From: Thermomonas brevis
Lineage (GTDB): Bacteria; Pseudomonadota; Gammaproteobacteria; Xanthomonadales; Xanthomonadaceae
Assembly: GCF_014395425.1 (NCBI RefSeq)
Contig: NZ_CP060711.1
Span: 1,798,001 to 1,862,000, forward strand
Direction: 5' to 3'
Length of the DNA stretch: 64,000 bases
The notes under the pieces were generated by a model. The model saw nothing but the letters and a program-made list of their open reading frames with translations, searched no databases and was not told where the DNA came from. Positions 7,565-17,919 of the stretch are shown one piece after another (position 1 is the stretch's first letter; every line of letters begins with the position of its first letter). The translations under genes were made by a program, and so were the position numbers.

Positions 7565-9121
7565 ATGAATTCCCGCAAGACCAGAGTCGTCCTTGCCGTC
7601 GCGATCGCCGCCGCGATCTTCGGCTACAAGGCCATGCAACAGAAATCCGGCGCGGACGCGGACAAGGCGCCCGCCGGCAGGCAGGACGCCGCGCCCGTCG
7701 CAGCCGTCAAACCGGTGATGCTGGGCAAGATCGCATTCACGCCGTGCAGCCTCAGTTCGGAGATGAGCCGCGACAACGTGGACGCGCAATGCGCGACCTT
7801 CGACGTGCCGGAAGACCGCGCCAATCCGGGTGGCCGCCGCATCGCGCTCAACATCGCCTGGCTGCAGGCGACCGGCAACGGCGAGAAGATGCCGGATCCG
7901 GTGTTCTTCCTCGCCGGCGGGCCCGGCCAGGCGGCGGTGGAAAGCTATCCGGCCCTCGATCCGGTGTTCAAGGAAGTGCGCAAGCATCGCGCCGTGATCC
8001 TGGTCGACCAGCGCGGCACCGGCAAATCCAACCTGCTGTCCTGCGCCGCCATCGCCGAGGGCGACGACGGCGCCGGCGACGACGCGCCCGAGAAGATGCA
8101 GGCACAGGCCGCGCAATGCGCGCAGGCGCTGTCGAAGAAGGCCGACCTGCGCTTCTACACCACCACCGACGCGGTCGCCGATCTCGACGCCGTGCGCCAA
8201 GCCATCGGCGCGGCGCAGGTCAATCTGGTCGGCGTGAGCTACGGCACCCGCGTCGCCCAGCAGTATGCGATGCGCCATCCCGAGGCGATCCGCAGCATCG
8301 TGCTGGATTCGGTGGTGCCGAACGCGCTGGGGCTGGGCAACATCTTCGCCCGCAACCTGGACGACGCGCTGGCGCTGCAGTTCGCGCTGTGCACGAAGGA
8401 ACCGACCTGCAAGGACAAGCTCGGCGATCCGCGCGCCGAACTCGACACGCTGCTGGTCAAGCTGCGCGCGCAGCCGGTGGCCGTGCAGTATCGCGACGCC
8501 ACCAGCGGCGAAACCAGGCAGGACACGCTGCGCGCCGAAACCGTGGCCGCGCTGGTGCGCATGTACGCCTACATGCCGCTGGCCGCCGGGCTGTTGCCGA
8601 AGCTGATCCACGAGGCCAACGCCGGCCGCTACGAAAACCTGATGGCGCTGTCCAAGATGATGACCAGCGGCATGAAGGACGCCATGGCGATGGGCATGCA
8701 GCTGTCGGTGGTGTGCAGCGAGGACGCCGACAGCATGGTGTCGCGCGCCGAGGACGCCGGCACCGTGCTCGGCAACCTGATGCCGGACGGCATGGCGGCG
8801 ATGTGCAAGGCCTGGCCGAAGGGCAACGTGCCCGCCGACTTCCACAAGCCGCTCGCCACCCGGGTACCGGCGCTGGTGCTGGAAGGCGAGTTCGATCCGG
8901 TCACCCCGCCGCGCTACGGCAAGGACGTGGTGAAGACGCTGCCGAACGGCCGCCTGTTCGTGCTGCGCGGCCAGGGCCACAACGTGATCGGCGCCGGCTG
9001 CATGCCGAAGCTGTTCGCCCAGTTCATGGAGAAGGCCGACGCCAGGGCGCTGGACGGCAAGTGCCTGGACACGCTCGCCTACGCCGCCCCCTTCACCAGC
9101 TTCAACGGCGCCGAGCCGTAA
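7565..9121 (+). CDS. Alpha/beta hydrolase, S33 tripeptidyl aminopeptidase-like, membrane-anchored or secreted
   Basis: 518 aa. An N-terminal signal or anchor (RVVLAVAIAAAIFGYKAM) and an Ala/Lys-rich linker precede an alpha/beta-hydrolase fold. The oxyanion motif FFLAGGPGQAAVESYP corresponds to HGGPG of the prolyl-iminopeptidase family. The nucleophile is Ser225 in GVSYGTRVAQ. The acid lies in LVLEGEFDPVTPPRYG and the His in LRGQGHNVIGAGC. The late part matches the TAP-like C-terminal domain that follows the fold in S33 peptidases. It likely acts in the periplasm or outside on peptides or amides; substrate unknown. It precedes the ABC exporter genes by 25 nt and may share their transcript. Confidence 0.85.
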   Translation: MNSRKTRVVLAVAIAAAIFGYKAMQQKSGADADKAPAGRQDAAPVAAVKPVMLGKIAFTPCSLSSEMSRDNVDAQCATFDVPEDRANPGGRRIALNIAWLQATGNGEKMPDPVFFLAGGPGQAAVESYPALDPVFKEVRKHRAVILVDQRGTGKSNLLSCAAIAEGDDGAGDDAPEKMQAQAAQCAQALSKKADLRFYTTTDAVADLDAVRQAIGAAQVNLVGVSYGTRVAQQYAMRHPEAIRSIVLDSVVPNALGLGNIFARNLDDALALQFALCTKEPTCKDKLGDPRAELDTLLVKLRAQPVAVQYRDATSGETRQDTLRAETVAALVRMYAYMPLAAGLLPKLIHEANAGRYENLMALSKMMTSGMKDAMAMGMQLSVVCSEDADSMVSRAEDAGTVLGNLMPDGMAAMCKAWPKGNVPADFHKPLATRVPALVLEGEFDPVTPPRYGKDVVKTLPNGRLFVLRGQGHNVIGAGCMPKLFAQFMEKADARALDGKCLDTLAYAAPFTSFNGAEP

Positions 9122-9146
9122 GCCTCCATCCAACAGGACCTTTGCA

Positions 9147-9898
<752 letters not shown>

Positions 9899-9902
<4 letters not shown>

Positions 9903-11107
9903 ACGCCAACACCCGCAACCACGGCGGTTTCCTCGCCACGCTGTTCACCGTGATGCGCAAGGAGTGGCGCGACTTCGCCCGCGATCGCCGTACCTTCTTC
10001 CTCAGCGTAATGGTGGCGCCGCTGCTGTATCCAGCGATGTTCCTCGGCATCGGCAAGCTCACCCAGATGCGCGCCGAAACCCAGCTGGAAAAGACCCTCA
10101 GCGTGCCGGTGGTGGGCATGGAGCGCGCGCCCAATCTGGTGAAGTTCCTCGCCAGCTACGGCATCGAGGCGCGCCCGGCGCCCGCCGACATCGAGGCCCG
10201 CGTACGCGCCCAGCAGGAAGACCTGGCGCTGAACATCGACGAGCATTTCGCCGAGGACTGGCATGCCGGCAAGCCGGCCAAGGTCGACGTGATCACCGAC
10301 ACCACCCGCCGCAACGCGGACGTCGCCGTAGCCCGCGTCAGCAAGGTACTGGAGAGCTATGGACAGGGCGTGGGCGCGATGCGCCTGCTGATCCGCGGCA
10401 TCAATCCCGGCATCGCCGCGCCGCTGCACGTCGGCACCCGCGACATGGCCACGCCCGAAGCCAAGAACAGCCAGTTCATGTCGATGCTATTGCCGATGAT
10501 CTTGACGCTCTTCGCCTTCATCGGCGGCGCGCACCTGGCAATGGACACCACCGCCGGCGAACGCGAGCGGCAGTCGCTGGAACCGCTGTTGGCGACGCCG
10601 GCGTCGCGCGCCGCGCTGGTCGGCGGCAAGATGCTGGCGGCGGCAATGCTGGGCCTGGCCTCGATGCTGCTGATCCTCGTCTCGTTCAAGCTGTCGGCGA
10701 CGCTGGCCAGCGGCATGGCCAAGCAGATGGACGTCAGTTTCCTGGCGATGGGCAAGCTGCTGCTCACCCTGCTGCCGCTGGTGCTGATGGGCACCGCGTT
10801 GATCACCGCGCTGGCGGCGAGCGCCAAGAGCATGAAGGAAGCCGGCAGCCACATGGTGTGGTTGATGATGCTGCCGATGCTGTCGGGCGTTGTGCTGAGC
10901 GCGTATCCGCTCAAGGACACCACGTTGTGGCAGTACGCGGTGCCGTTCCTGTCGCAGAACCAGCTGATCCAGAAGATCACCCGCGGCGACGTGACATCCG
11001 TCGAACAGTGGGGCACCTATCTGGCCAGCTCGCTGGCGCTGGCCGCGGTGCTTTGGGCACTGGCGGTATGGCGCTACAAGCAGGAGAAGCTGGCGATTTC
11101 CGCCTGA
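9899..11107 (+). CDS. ABC-2 type transporter permease, NatB-like
   Basis: 402 aa. N-terminus VMRKEWRDFARDRRTFFLS followed by a first transmembrane helix, a long extracytoplasmic loop (about residues 60-190) and five further helices (MLLPMILTLFAFIGGAHLAM onward). The motif TAGERERQSLEPLLATPASR is characteristic of NatB/YhaP ABC-2 permeases. It is translationally coupled to the ATPase gene and is followed by a strong terminator. Confidence 0.9.
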
Positions 11108-11130
11108 TCGAACGCTTCCGCCAAGCAACG

Positions 11131-11158
11131 AAAAAGCCCGGCGATCGCCGGGCTTTTT
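11131..11158. terminator. Bidirectional rho-independent terminator
   Basis: Perfect 28-bp palindrome: AAAAAGCCCGGCG, then ATCGCCGGGCTTTTT. It has a GC-rich stem flanked by A and T tracts on the two sides, so it can stop both the rightward ABC transporter transcript and the leftward TonB-like gene. Confidence 0.92.
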
Positions 11159-11180
11159 CTTGCCGCACGAAACGCCGCGC

Positions 11181-12209
11181 TTACTGCTCGAACGCGATCG
11201 TCCGCCGGCTGGTGGTGGCCTGGCCGACCGGCTGGAAGCGCCAGCGCTTCACCGCCGCCAGCGCCTCGCGCTCGAATTCGCGCTGGAACTGGCGCGGACC
11301 ATCGGAAGACACCACCCGCGCACTGCTCACCGCACCGTCGGTGCCGACGGTGAACTCCACCTGCACCGTGGCCGTGGCGCCGGCGCGCTGGGCCGCCGCC
11401 GGATACTTGGGACCCGGCTGAGCGATCGGGCGCAGCTCGGTGGACGGTGCCGCCGGACGCGGACGCGCGGCCTGCTGCTGCGCCGCCTGTTGCTGACGCT
11501 GCTGCTCGGCGGCCTGCTGCTGGCGCTGCTGCTCGGCGGCGGCCTGGCGCTGGCGCTCGGCTTCCGCATCGGCGGCGGCCTGCTGCTGGCGCTGCTGGTC
11601 GGCCGCCTGTTGCTGGCGTTGCTGCTCCTGCTGCTTGCGCTGGTCTTCCTCGCGCTGCTTGACCAAGTCGGCCTTGCGCTTGGCTTCTTCCTCGGCCGTC
11701 AGCTTCTGCGTATCGGCCTGCTGCTTGAGCTTGGCCTCGCCGCTGGCGATGCTGGCCTTCAGCCGCCCCAGTGCCGGATGGTTGCCGTCGGCCTTGCCGA
11801 TCAGGGCGAGCAGGCGCGAAGCCTCCTCGATGTCGTCGCGGGCGATGCTCTGCTCGGTGGCGATCACCGTCATCGGCAGCAGGTCGCTCAGCGCGCTGGA
11901 CGCGCCGGCGTCGCCCGGTTGCTTGTCGCGCAGCGCGAGGTAGTACTCCATCGCGTTGTCGCCGGCCGGCGCGTACAGCCGGTTGTCGTTGTAGGCTTTG
12001 TTGGCCGCGTCGCGCAGCTGGTCGACGCTCATCGCCGACACCGAAGCGGCCACCACCGATTCCGGCGTGGGCGCGGGCTTGGCCTGTTGCGCGGCCTGCT
12101 GGCCGGCGGCCGCGGCATCGTCCTTCTTGCACGCCGTCAGCGCGCAGGCCACGGCCACGGTCAGTACGAGCGGCGCCCACCCGCCACGCGTTTTATCGCT
12201 TGCAGACAT
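11181..12209 (-). CDS. TonB C-terminal domain lipoprotein with Gln-rich coiled coil
   Basis: 342 aa. The start at 12209 has an AGGGGA site upstream and gives MSASDKTRGGW with a lipobox LTAC (Cys27), so the protein is probably lipidated. Residues about 60-150 are helical. A Gln/Ala/Arg-rich coiled coil of QQRQQQAA-type repeats spans roughly 190-265. The last 75 residues are a TonB C-terminal domain (LRPIAQPGPKYPAAAQRAGA, TATVQVEFTVGTDGAV, EREALAAVKRWRFQPVG). Canonical TonB has an N-terminal transmembrane anchor that meets ExbB/ExbD; a lipidated form cannot use ExbBD in the same way. It may be an envelope adaptor or periplasm-spanning protein. Confidence 0.8.
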   Translation of the reverse strand: MSASDKTRGGWAPLVLTVAVACALTACKKDDAAAAGQQAAQQAKPAPTPESVVAASVSAMSVDQLRDAANKAYNDNRLYAPAGDNAMEYYLALRDKQPGDAGASSALSDLLPMTVIATEQSIARDDIEEASRLLALIGKADGNHPALGRLKASIASGEAKLKQQADTQKLTAEEEAKRKADLVKQREEDQRKQQEQQRQQQAADQQRQQQAAADAEAERQRQAAAEQQRQQQAAEQQRQQQAAQQQAARPRPAAPSTELRPIAQPGPKYPAAAQRAGATATVQVEFTVGTDGAVSSARVVSSDGPRQFQREFEREALAAVKRWRFQPVGQATTSRRTIAFEQ

Positions 12210-12286
12210 TCTGTTTCCCCTGTTGATGCGCAACGTTTTCGAGAATAGCACGCGGCAATCGGGTAGCTCTTGTCAAGGGATCCGCC

Positions 12287-13615
12287 CTACTTCCCGATGC
12301 AGAACGTGCCGAAAATGTGACCGAGCAGGCTGTCCGCATCCACTCGGCCGCCGATCTCCCCCAGCGCGGCATGTGCCTGCGCCAGCGCGTCCGCAGCCAG
12401 CTCCAGCCGCTCGCCGGCCAGTTCGCCTGCCGCCTGGCGCAGCCAGTCTTCGGCTTGGGCCAGCGCCTGCACGTGGCGCGCGCGCGCCGAGAAAGCGCCT
12501 TCTCCCGCGCCGCCGCCGGCCAGCGCGAACAGGCGCCGATGCAGCTCCGCCAGCCCGGCGCCGGTCTGCGCGGACACCGCCAGCGCGTCGTCGCCAAGCG
12601 CCGGCGGCGAAGGCAGCAGGTCCGCCTTGTTGTGCAGCCACAGCACCTGCGGCACGCCGTCCAGATCGACGGCCACCGCGGCGCGGCCGGCTTCGGGTTC
12701 ACGCGCGTCCAGCACCACCAGTGCCAAGTCGGCGCGCGCCAGCTCGCCGCGGGCGCGGCGGATGCCTTCGGCTTCGATGGCGTCGTCGGCGCGACGCAGG
12801 CCGGCGGTGTCCACCAGGGTCAGCTCCACGCCGTCGATGCGCAGGGTTTCGTGCAGCAGGTCGCGGGTGGTGCCGGCAATGTCGGTGACGATGGCGCGGT
12901 CGCTGCCGGCCAGCGCGTTCAGCAGCGAACTCTTGCCGGCGTTCGGCGGGCCGACCAGCACCGCGTGCAGGCCATCGCGCAGCTTGCGCCCGCGCTCCGC
13001 TTCGTCGAGCAACTGCGACAGCGTTGCGCGCGCCTCGTCCAGCCCTTTGCGCAGCGCGGCGCCGCCCAGCGTGTCCAGCGGTTCGTCGGCAAAGTCGATC
13101 GCCGCTTCCACGTGCACGCGGATCGCCAGCACTCGCGCCATCAGCGCATCGACGCGCTGCGAGAACGCGCCGTCCAGCGACCGCCGCGCCGCGCGCGCCG
13201 CGCGCGCATCGCCGGCCGCGATCAGGTCGGCGAGGCCTTCGGCCTGGGCCAGATCGAGCTTGCCGTTGAGGAAGGCGCGCTGGCTGAACTCGCCTGGCTG
13301 CGCCGGGCGCGCGCCCAGCGCGATGCAGCGCGCGACCAGTTCGCGCAGCAGCACCGGGCCGCCGTGCGCCTGCAGCTCCACCACGTCCTCGCCGGTGAAG
13401 CTGGCGGGCGCGCGGAAATACAGGGCGATGCCGTCGTCGAGCGTCTCGCCGGCGTCATCGGTGAAGCGCGCGTACTGCGCAGAACGCACGCGCAGGGCGC
13501 GGCCGCAGATGCGCTCGCCGATGGACAACGCCGTCGGCCCGGACAGGCGCACGATGCCGACACCGCCCGCGCCGGGCGCGGTGGCGATCGCGACGATGGT
13601 GTCGGTGTCTTGCAT
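12287..13615 (-). CDS. mnmE: tRNA modification GTPase MnmE (TrmE)
   Basis: 442 aa. With MnmG it forms the cmnm5/nm5 group on U34 of certain tRNAs, using GTP and a folate carrier. The N-terminal domain starts [20 protein letters not shown]. The G domain has G1 GPPNAGKS (222-229), G2 in DIAGTTRD, G3 DTAG and G4 NKAD. The C-terminus is FCIGK with the conserved Cys439. The start at 13615 is chosen over an upstream in-frame ATG because MQDTD is the usual N-terminus. It follows yidC in the usual rpmH-rnpA-yidC-mnmE order. Confidence 0.97.
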   Translation of the reverse strand: MQDTDTIVAIATAPGAGGVGIVRLSGPTALSIGERICGRALRVRSAQYARFTDDAGETLDDGIALYFRAPASFTGEDVVELQAHGGPVLLRELVARCIALGARPAQPGEFSQRAFLNGKLDLAQAEGLADLIAAGDARAARAARRSLDGAFSQRVDALMARVLAIRVHVEAAIDFADEPLDTLGGAALRKGLDEARATLSQLLDEAERGRKLRDGLHAVLVGPPNAGKSSLLNALAGSDRAIVTDIAGTTRDLLHETLRIDGVELTLVDTAGLRRADDAIEAEGIRRARGELARADLALVVLDAREPEAGRAAVAVDLDGVPQVLWLHNKADLLPSPPALGDDALAVSAQTGAGLAELHRRLFALAGGGAGEGAFSARARHVQALAQAEDWLRQAAGELAGERLELAADALAQAHAALGEIGGRVDADSLLGHIFGTFCIGK

Positions 13616-13701
13616 GGGGAGATGATTGCAGAATCGACCGCGCATCGCGGGATGGCAGCGCGTGGCGAATCATGCCGGCATGCGCGTGGTTCACCGGGAC
13701 T

Positions 13702-13727
13702 TCCCGGCGGCATCCGCGCCGCCGGGA
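13702..13727. terminator. Hairpin between yidC and mnmE
   Basis: Inverted repeat TCCCGGCGG / CCGCCGGGA with an 8-nt loop in the 168-bp gap between the yidC stop and the mnmE start. No clear T tract follows on the minus strand, so it may attenuate rather than fully terminate the yidC transcript. Nothing else protein-like is seen in this gap. Confidence 0.45.
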
Positions 13728-13783
13728 GTTTCATGGCCTGCCGTGCGCCGCCATCAGCAGCGTCGCGGCGGCATATTCCGGAA

Positions 13784-15421
13784 TCAGGCCTTCGCCGGTT
13801 CCTCGGCGAACCGCTTGGTGTTCCACCACTGCTGCAGCAGGCCCAGCGCGCCGTTGGTGACCCAGTACAGCACCAGGCCGGCGGGGAAGAAGGCGAACAT
13901 CACCGCCATCACCAGCGGCATCATCTGCATCATCTTCTTCTGCATCGGATCCATGCCGACCGTCGGCGTCATCCGCTGGGTCAGGAACATCACCGCCGCG
14001 TTCAGCACCGGCAGGATGAAGTACGGATCGCGCGCGGTCAGGTCGCTGACCCAGCCGACGATCCACGGCGCCTGGCGCAGCTCCACCGCTTCCAGCAGCA
14101 CGTAGTACAGCGCCAGGAACACCGGCATCTGCACCAGGATCGGCAGGCAGCCGCCGGCCGGATTGATCTTTTCCTTCTTGTACAGGTCCAGCATCGCCAT
14201 CTGGAACTTCTGCTTGTCGTCGCCGTAGCGCTCCTTGAGCTGCTCGATGCGCGGCTGGAACTTGCGCATCTTGGCCATCGACTTGTACTGCGCGGCGGAC
14301 AGCGGATACAGCGCGAGCTTGATCAGCACCACCAGCAGCACGATCGCCCAGCCCCAGTTGTGGGTGAGCTTGTGCAGCTGGGTCAGCAGCCAGTGGATCG
14401 GCTTGGACAACACGGTGAAGATGCCGTAGTCCATGGCGAGGCCGAGGCCGGGCGCGGTGGCATCGAGCCTGTCGGCCAGCTTGGGGCCGACCCACAGGAC
14501 TGCGTCGCTGGCGAAGCGCTGGCCCGGCGCGAGCGTGACCTGCGGGCCGCGCGCGGCGACGTCGTAGAGATGGCCCTTCTGGCCCAGCGAATACAGCGCG
14601 GCCTGATCCTTCTGCGGCACCCATGCGACCAGGAAGTAGTGCTGCGACAGGCCGATCCAGCCGCCGGTCACGGTCTGGTTGAGCGGGCCGTCGTCGACGA
14701 ACTTCGGATACTTGCGCTTCTTGTACTTGTCTTCCGGGCTGTACCAGGCCGCGCCGCTCAGGCTGAACGATTCGGGATTGGTGAAGCCGGTCTTGACCAC
14801 CGGCGGGACGCGCTCCAGGCGGCGCTCGATGTCGCCGGTCCAGGCGGCGCTGCCGCCATTGACCAATTCGTCGCGCACGCCCACCGCGTAGCTGCCGCGC
14901 GACAGCGTGTAGGTGCGCTGCAGCTGCAGGCCGTTGCCGGCGTCGGCGACGAAGCGCGCCTGCACAGTCTGCGTGCCGTCGGCCAGCGCGATGTCGCGGG
15001 CCTCGCCCTGCGGCTGCAGGGCCAGTTCGCGGCCGTCGCTGCCGCGCCAGAAGGCCTCGGCGACGAAGCGGCTGGCCGGGGTGGCGTCGAACAGCACCAC
15101 CGGCGGGCTGCCGGCCTCGCGGTTCTGCGGATACTTCAGCAGTTCGGCGCGGGTAAGGTCGCGGCCGTTCAGCTCCAGCGCCAGCACGTCGTTGCTCAGG
15201 CGCAGGCTGGGCGCGGCGGCCGACACGACGGCCTGCGCCGCCGGCGCGCCGCCCGGCACCACCGCCTGCGGCACCGGCGCACCGGGCACGTCTGCCTGCG
15301 CAGCAGCCGGCACCGACGGCGCGGGTTGCGCGGCGGCGGTTTTCTCCTTGCCCCACTCCTGCCAGAGCAGGAACGCCACCATCAGCCAGGCAATCAGGAG
15401 GAAAGTTCGGAACTGGTTCAT
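13784..15421 (-). CDS. yidC: Membrane protein insertase YidC
   Basis: 545 aa, Oxa1/YidC family insertase of the inner membrane, acting alone or with SecYEG. N-terminal signal anchor (FRTFLLIAWLMVAFLLW), a Pro/Ala-rich linker, a large periplasmic domain (about 75-340), then the five-helix core: NWGWAIVLLVVLIKLALYPL, the cytosolic segment KMRKFQPRIEQLKERYG, and NPAGGCLPILVQMPVFLALY. C-terminus MMQMMPLVMAVMFAFFPAGL, then WVTNGALGLLQQWW. Full length and normal for gammaproteobacteria. It lies 26 nt after rnpA; the yidD gene found between them in many bacteria is absent here. Confidence 0.97.
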   Translation of the reverse strand: MNQFRTFLLIAWLMVAFLLWQEWGKEKTAAAQPAPSVPAAAQADVPGAPVPQAVVPGGAPAAQAVVSAAAPSLRLSNDVLALELNGRDLTRAELLKYPQNREAGSPPVVLFDATPASRFVAEAFWRGSDGRELALQPQGEARDIALADGTQTVQARFVADAGNGLQLQRTYTLSRGSYAVGVRDELVNGGSAAWTGDIERRLERVPPVVKTGFTNPESFSLSGAAWYSPEDKYKKRKYPKFVDDGPLNQTVTGGWIGLSQHYFLVAWVPQKDQAALYSLGQKGHLYDVAARGPQVTLAPGQRFASDAVLWVGPKLADRLDATAPGLGLAMDYGIFTVLSKPIHWLLTQLHKLTHNWGWAIVLLVVLIKLALYPLSAAQYKSMAKMRKFQPRIEQLKERYGDDKQKFQMAMLDLYKKEKINPAGGCLPILVQMPVFLALYYVLLEAVELRQAPWIVGWVSDLTARDPYFILPVLNAAVMFLTQRMTPTVGMDPMQKKMMQMMPLVMAVMFAFFPAGLVLYWVTNGALGLLQQWWNTKRFAEEPAKA

Positions 15422-15447
15422 TCGGACAGCCGTGGTTGGAGGGCCGC

Positions 15448-15945
15448 TCAGCGCGCGGCCGCGTCAGGGGAAGTCAGGGAATCGGCGGGCGGCATTGTGC
15501 CGGCCGCGGGCGACGGGAGCAACGCGCCGGCGCGCTGCAGCAGCTGGACGAAGGCGGCCCGCAGCGCCGCGTTGTCGGCGCGCGCGGCGCCGCTGCGGGC
15601 GACCACGACGTAGGCGCCACCCCGCAGCTGCGGGCGCAGCCGGCGGAAGCCGTCGCGCAGTACGCGCTTGATGCGGTTGCGGCCGACCGCGTTCGGGTCG
15701 ACCTTGCGCGACACCGCCAGCCCCAGCCTGGGCAGCGCGTCGTCGGCCAGCCAGTGCAGCGCCAGGCGCGGCTCGGCGGTGCGCCGACCGCCGTCGAACA
15801 CGCGGGCGAATTCCGCCTTGGCGCGCACCCGCGCGACGCGCGGGAAACCGACCGGTGCGGGACGCGCAGACGCGACGACGCCGGCATCCTGTGCGGATAC
15901 CGGCGTCGGGAACATCATCGGCAACGTCATTCGGTTCCGGCGCAT
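15448..15945 (-). CDS. rnpA: Ribonuclease P protein component
   Basis: Protein subunit of RNase P, which binds the catalytic RNA and matures tRNA 5' ends. The core FPRVARVRAKAEFARVFDGG, then PRLGLAVSRKVDPNAVGRNR, then IKRVLRDGFR contains the diagnostic RNR motif. At 165 aa it is somewhat long, with an N-terminal extension (MRRNRMTLPMMFPTP...) and a Pro/Ala-rich tail; an internal Met or GTG nearer the core could be the true start. It lies between rpmH and yidC in the usual order. Confidence 0.93.
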   Translation of the reverse strand: MRRNRMTLPMMFPTPVSAQDAGVVASARPAPVGFPRVARVRAKAEFARVFDGGRRTAEPRLALHWLADDALPRLGLAVSRKVDPNAVGRNRIKRVLRDGFRRLRPQLRGGAYVVVARSGAARADNAALRAAFVQLLQRAGALLPSPAAGTMPPADSLTSPDAAAR

Positions 15946-15973
15946 GTGCCGGAGACGCGATCCGACCCGAGGG

Positions 15974-16114
15974 TCAGACGGTCAGGCGACGACGGCCTTT
16001 GGCACGACGACGCGCCAGCACCTTGCGGCCATCGGCGGTTGCCATGCGGGCGCGAAAGCCGTGATCGCGCTTGCGCTTGAGGTTGCTGGGCTGGTAGGTG
16101 CGCTTGGTCGCCAT
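15974..16114 (-). CDS. rpmH: 50S ribosomal protein L34
   Basis: 46 codons. Reads [20 protein letters not shown], then [20 protein letters not shown], ending RRRLTV, a complete and highly conserved L34. First gene of the leftward rpmH-rnpA-yidC-mnmE cluster that runs away from the origin. The promoter must lie in the 221-bp gap shared with dnaA. Confidence 0.98.
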   Translation of the reverse strand: MATKRTYQPSNLKRKRDHGFRARMATADGRKVLARRRAKGRRRLTV

Positions 16115-16274
16115 GGCGGAGCCTGCTTGCTTGGTTTCAGCGAAAAAGAAGCGGGACTATACGGGGGAAACGCGGCCTTGGCAAGCACCGCATGCAACCG
16201 GAGATGCGCGGGCCGGTTCGCGTCCCGGGTTTGGCGGCACCGGAACGCGGTGGTAACCTGCGGCATCCCCTGTC

Positions 16275-16283
16275 TTATCCACA
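16275..16283 (+). promoter_or_regulatory. DnaA box upstream of dnaA
   Basis: Perfect consensus DnaA box TTATCCACA, about 53 bp before the dnaA start, in the 221-bp rpmH-dnaA gap (16115-16335). A box here is usual for DnaA autoregulation of its own promoter. No other gene is seen in this gap. Confidence 0.85.
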
Positions 16284-16335
16284 GCCTGCCGAGGCCGCGC
16301 CCCGGCGGCGCTGCGCTTTTCCGGATCCCCCGCAC

Positions 16336-17663
16336 ATGTCCGTTTGGCCCGCCTGCCTGCAACGCCTGGAAACCGAATACCCGCAGGAGGACGTGCGCAC
16401 TTGGCTCAAGCCCCTGCAGGCCGCCCCCGCGAGGGCGGGCTGGTGCTGTATGCGCCCAACGCCTTCGTCCGCGACGAGGTGCAGGCGCGCTTCCTGGAAC
16501 GCATCCGCGAGCTGGCCCGGCATTACGGCGGCGGCGTGGAGGTGGCGCTGGACATCGGCGCGCCGCGCCGCGCCGCAACGGCGCCGGCCGGCATCGCCAC
16601 GCCCGCGCCCCAGGAAGCGGATGCGGCGATCGAACCGTTCCACGGCAACGTCGATCCGCACTACGTCTTCGACAACTTCGTCGAGGGCCGCAGCAACCAG
16701 CTGGCCCGCGCCGCCGCCTGGCATGCCGCGCAGAAGCCCGGCGAGCGCACCCACAATCCGCTGCTGCTGTACGGCGGCACCGGCCTCGGCAAGACCCACC
16801 TGATGTTCGCCGCCGGCAACGAGATGCGCCGGATCAATCCGGCCGCGCGGGTGCTCTACCTGCGCTCCAACACGTTCTACGACGCGTTCTTCCGCTCGCT
16901 GCAGGAAAAGACCACCGACCAGTTCAAGCGCCAGTTCCAGAAGATCGACGCGCTGCTGATCGACGACATCCAGTTCTTCGCCGGCAAGGACCGCACCCAG
17001 GAAGAGTTCTTCCACACCTTCAACGCGCTGTTCGAAGGCAAGCAGCAGATCATCATGACCTGCGACCGCTACCCGCGCGAGGTCGACGGCCTGGAGCCGC
17101 GGCTGAAGTCGCGGCTGGGCTGGGGGCTGTCGGTGGCGATCGATCCGCCGGACTTCGAGACCCGCGCGCAGATCGTGCTGTCCAAGGCGCGCGAGCGCGG
17201 CGCGGCGATCCCGGACGAAGTGGCCCAGCTGATCGCCAAGAAGATGCGCAGCAACGTGCGCGAGCTGGAAGGCGCGATCAACAAGCTGACCGCCCAGGCC
17301 GGCCTGCTCGGCCGCCCGGTGACCATGGAATTCGCACAGGAAACCCTGCGCGACCTGTGGCGCGCGCAGCAGCAGGCGATCAGCATCGCCAACATCCAGA
17401 AGGCCGTGGCAGACTACTACGGTCTGCAACTGCGGGAGATGTTGGGGAAGAAGCGGACCCGTTCGCTGGCGCGCCCACGGCAGATGGCGATGGCCCTGGC
17501 CAAGGAGCTGACCGAGCACAGCCTGCCGGAGATCGGCGTCGCCTTCGACGGCCGCGACCACACCACCGTCCTGCACGCCTGCCGGCAGATCCGCCAGCTG
17601 ATGGAAAGCGACGGCAAGCTGCACGAGGACTGGGAGAAGCTGATCCGCAAACTCAGTGAATGA
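16336..17663 (+). CDS. dnaA: Chromosomal replication initiator DnaA (apparent -1 frameshift near codon 30)
   Basis: AAA+ initiator that binds DnaA boxes and opens oriC. Domain I is encoded from the ATG at 16336 ([20 protein letters not shown], then RTWLKPLQA). The rest of the protein, starting [18 protein letters not shown], is in another frame. The break is in a run of five C at 16424-16428; six C would restore [11 protein letters not shown] and a continuous 442-aa DnaA. Downstream all parts are intact: Walker [10 protein letters not shown], Walker [10 protein letters not shown], sensor [12 protein letters not shown], and the DNA-binding domain with [20 protein letters not shown] and [16 protein letters not shown] start at 16344 could give an unbroken ORF, but its N-terminus would be nonsense relative to the family. 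Because dnaA is essential, a sequencing error in the homopolymer is most likely. Confidence 0.95.
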
Positions 17664-17919
17664 CGCCGGGGCAAGCTGTGGACAACCGTTGGACAACGCC
17701 AGGCCGCCGAAACCATCCACAGCTTGTCCGCAGCTTCCACGAGGGTTTTCCAGCGCCTTTCGAGTCGCATAAAATCAAGTAGAAACAATCGGTTGCATCA
17801 GTTATCCCGGCTTTTTCGCGCCTCCAGCACCACCTGATTTTTAGATTTATCCATATTCAAGAAGCAGAGCCTGCCAGCCGGCATCGCTCACGAACCAGCC
17901 TTAAGGGTGAGGGGTTTAC
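17664..17919. other. Probable replication origin (oriC) region between dnaA and dnaN
   Basis: 256-bp gene-free stretch with a cluster of DnaA-box-like 9-mers: TGTGGACAA at 17677-17685 (reverse of TTGTCCACA), CCATCCACA at 17713-17721, TTGTCCGCA at 17724-17732 and TTATCCATA at 17847-17855. The segment from about 17766 to 17870 is markedly AT-rich for this genome and could be the unwinding element. Gene polarity diverges around here (rpmH cluster leftward, dnaA-dnaN-recF-gyrB rightward). It also holds the dnaN promoter. Origin function is inferred, not shown. Confidence 0.65.

Noticed and set aside
12317..15613. 1098-codon open frame on the plus strand opposite mnmE and yidC
   Set aside because: Arg/Gln/Ala/His-rich translation without motifs, antisense to two certain genes. 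A typical artefact of very high GC.
16344..17663. TTG at 16344 as the true dnaA start
   Set aside because: It gives an uninterrupted frame, but the first 28 residues do not match DnaA domain I, while the overlapping ATG frame does.
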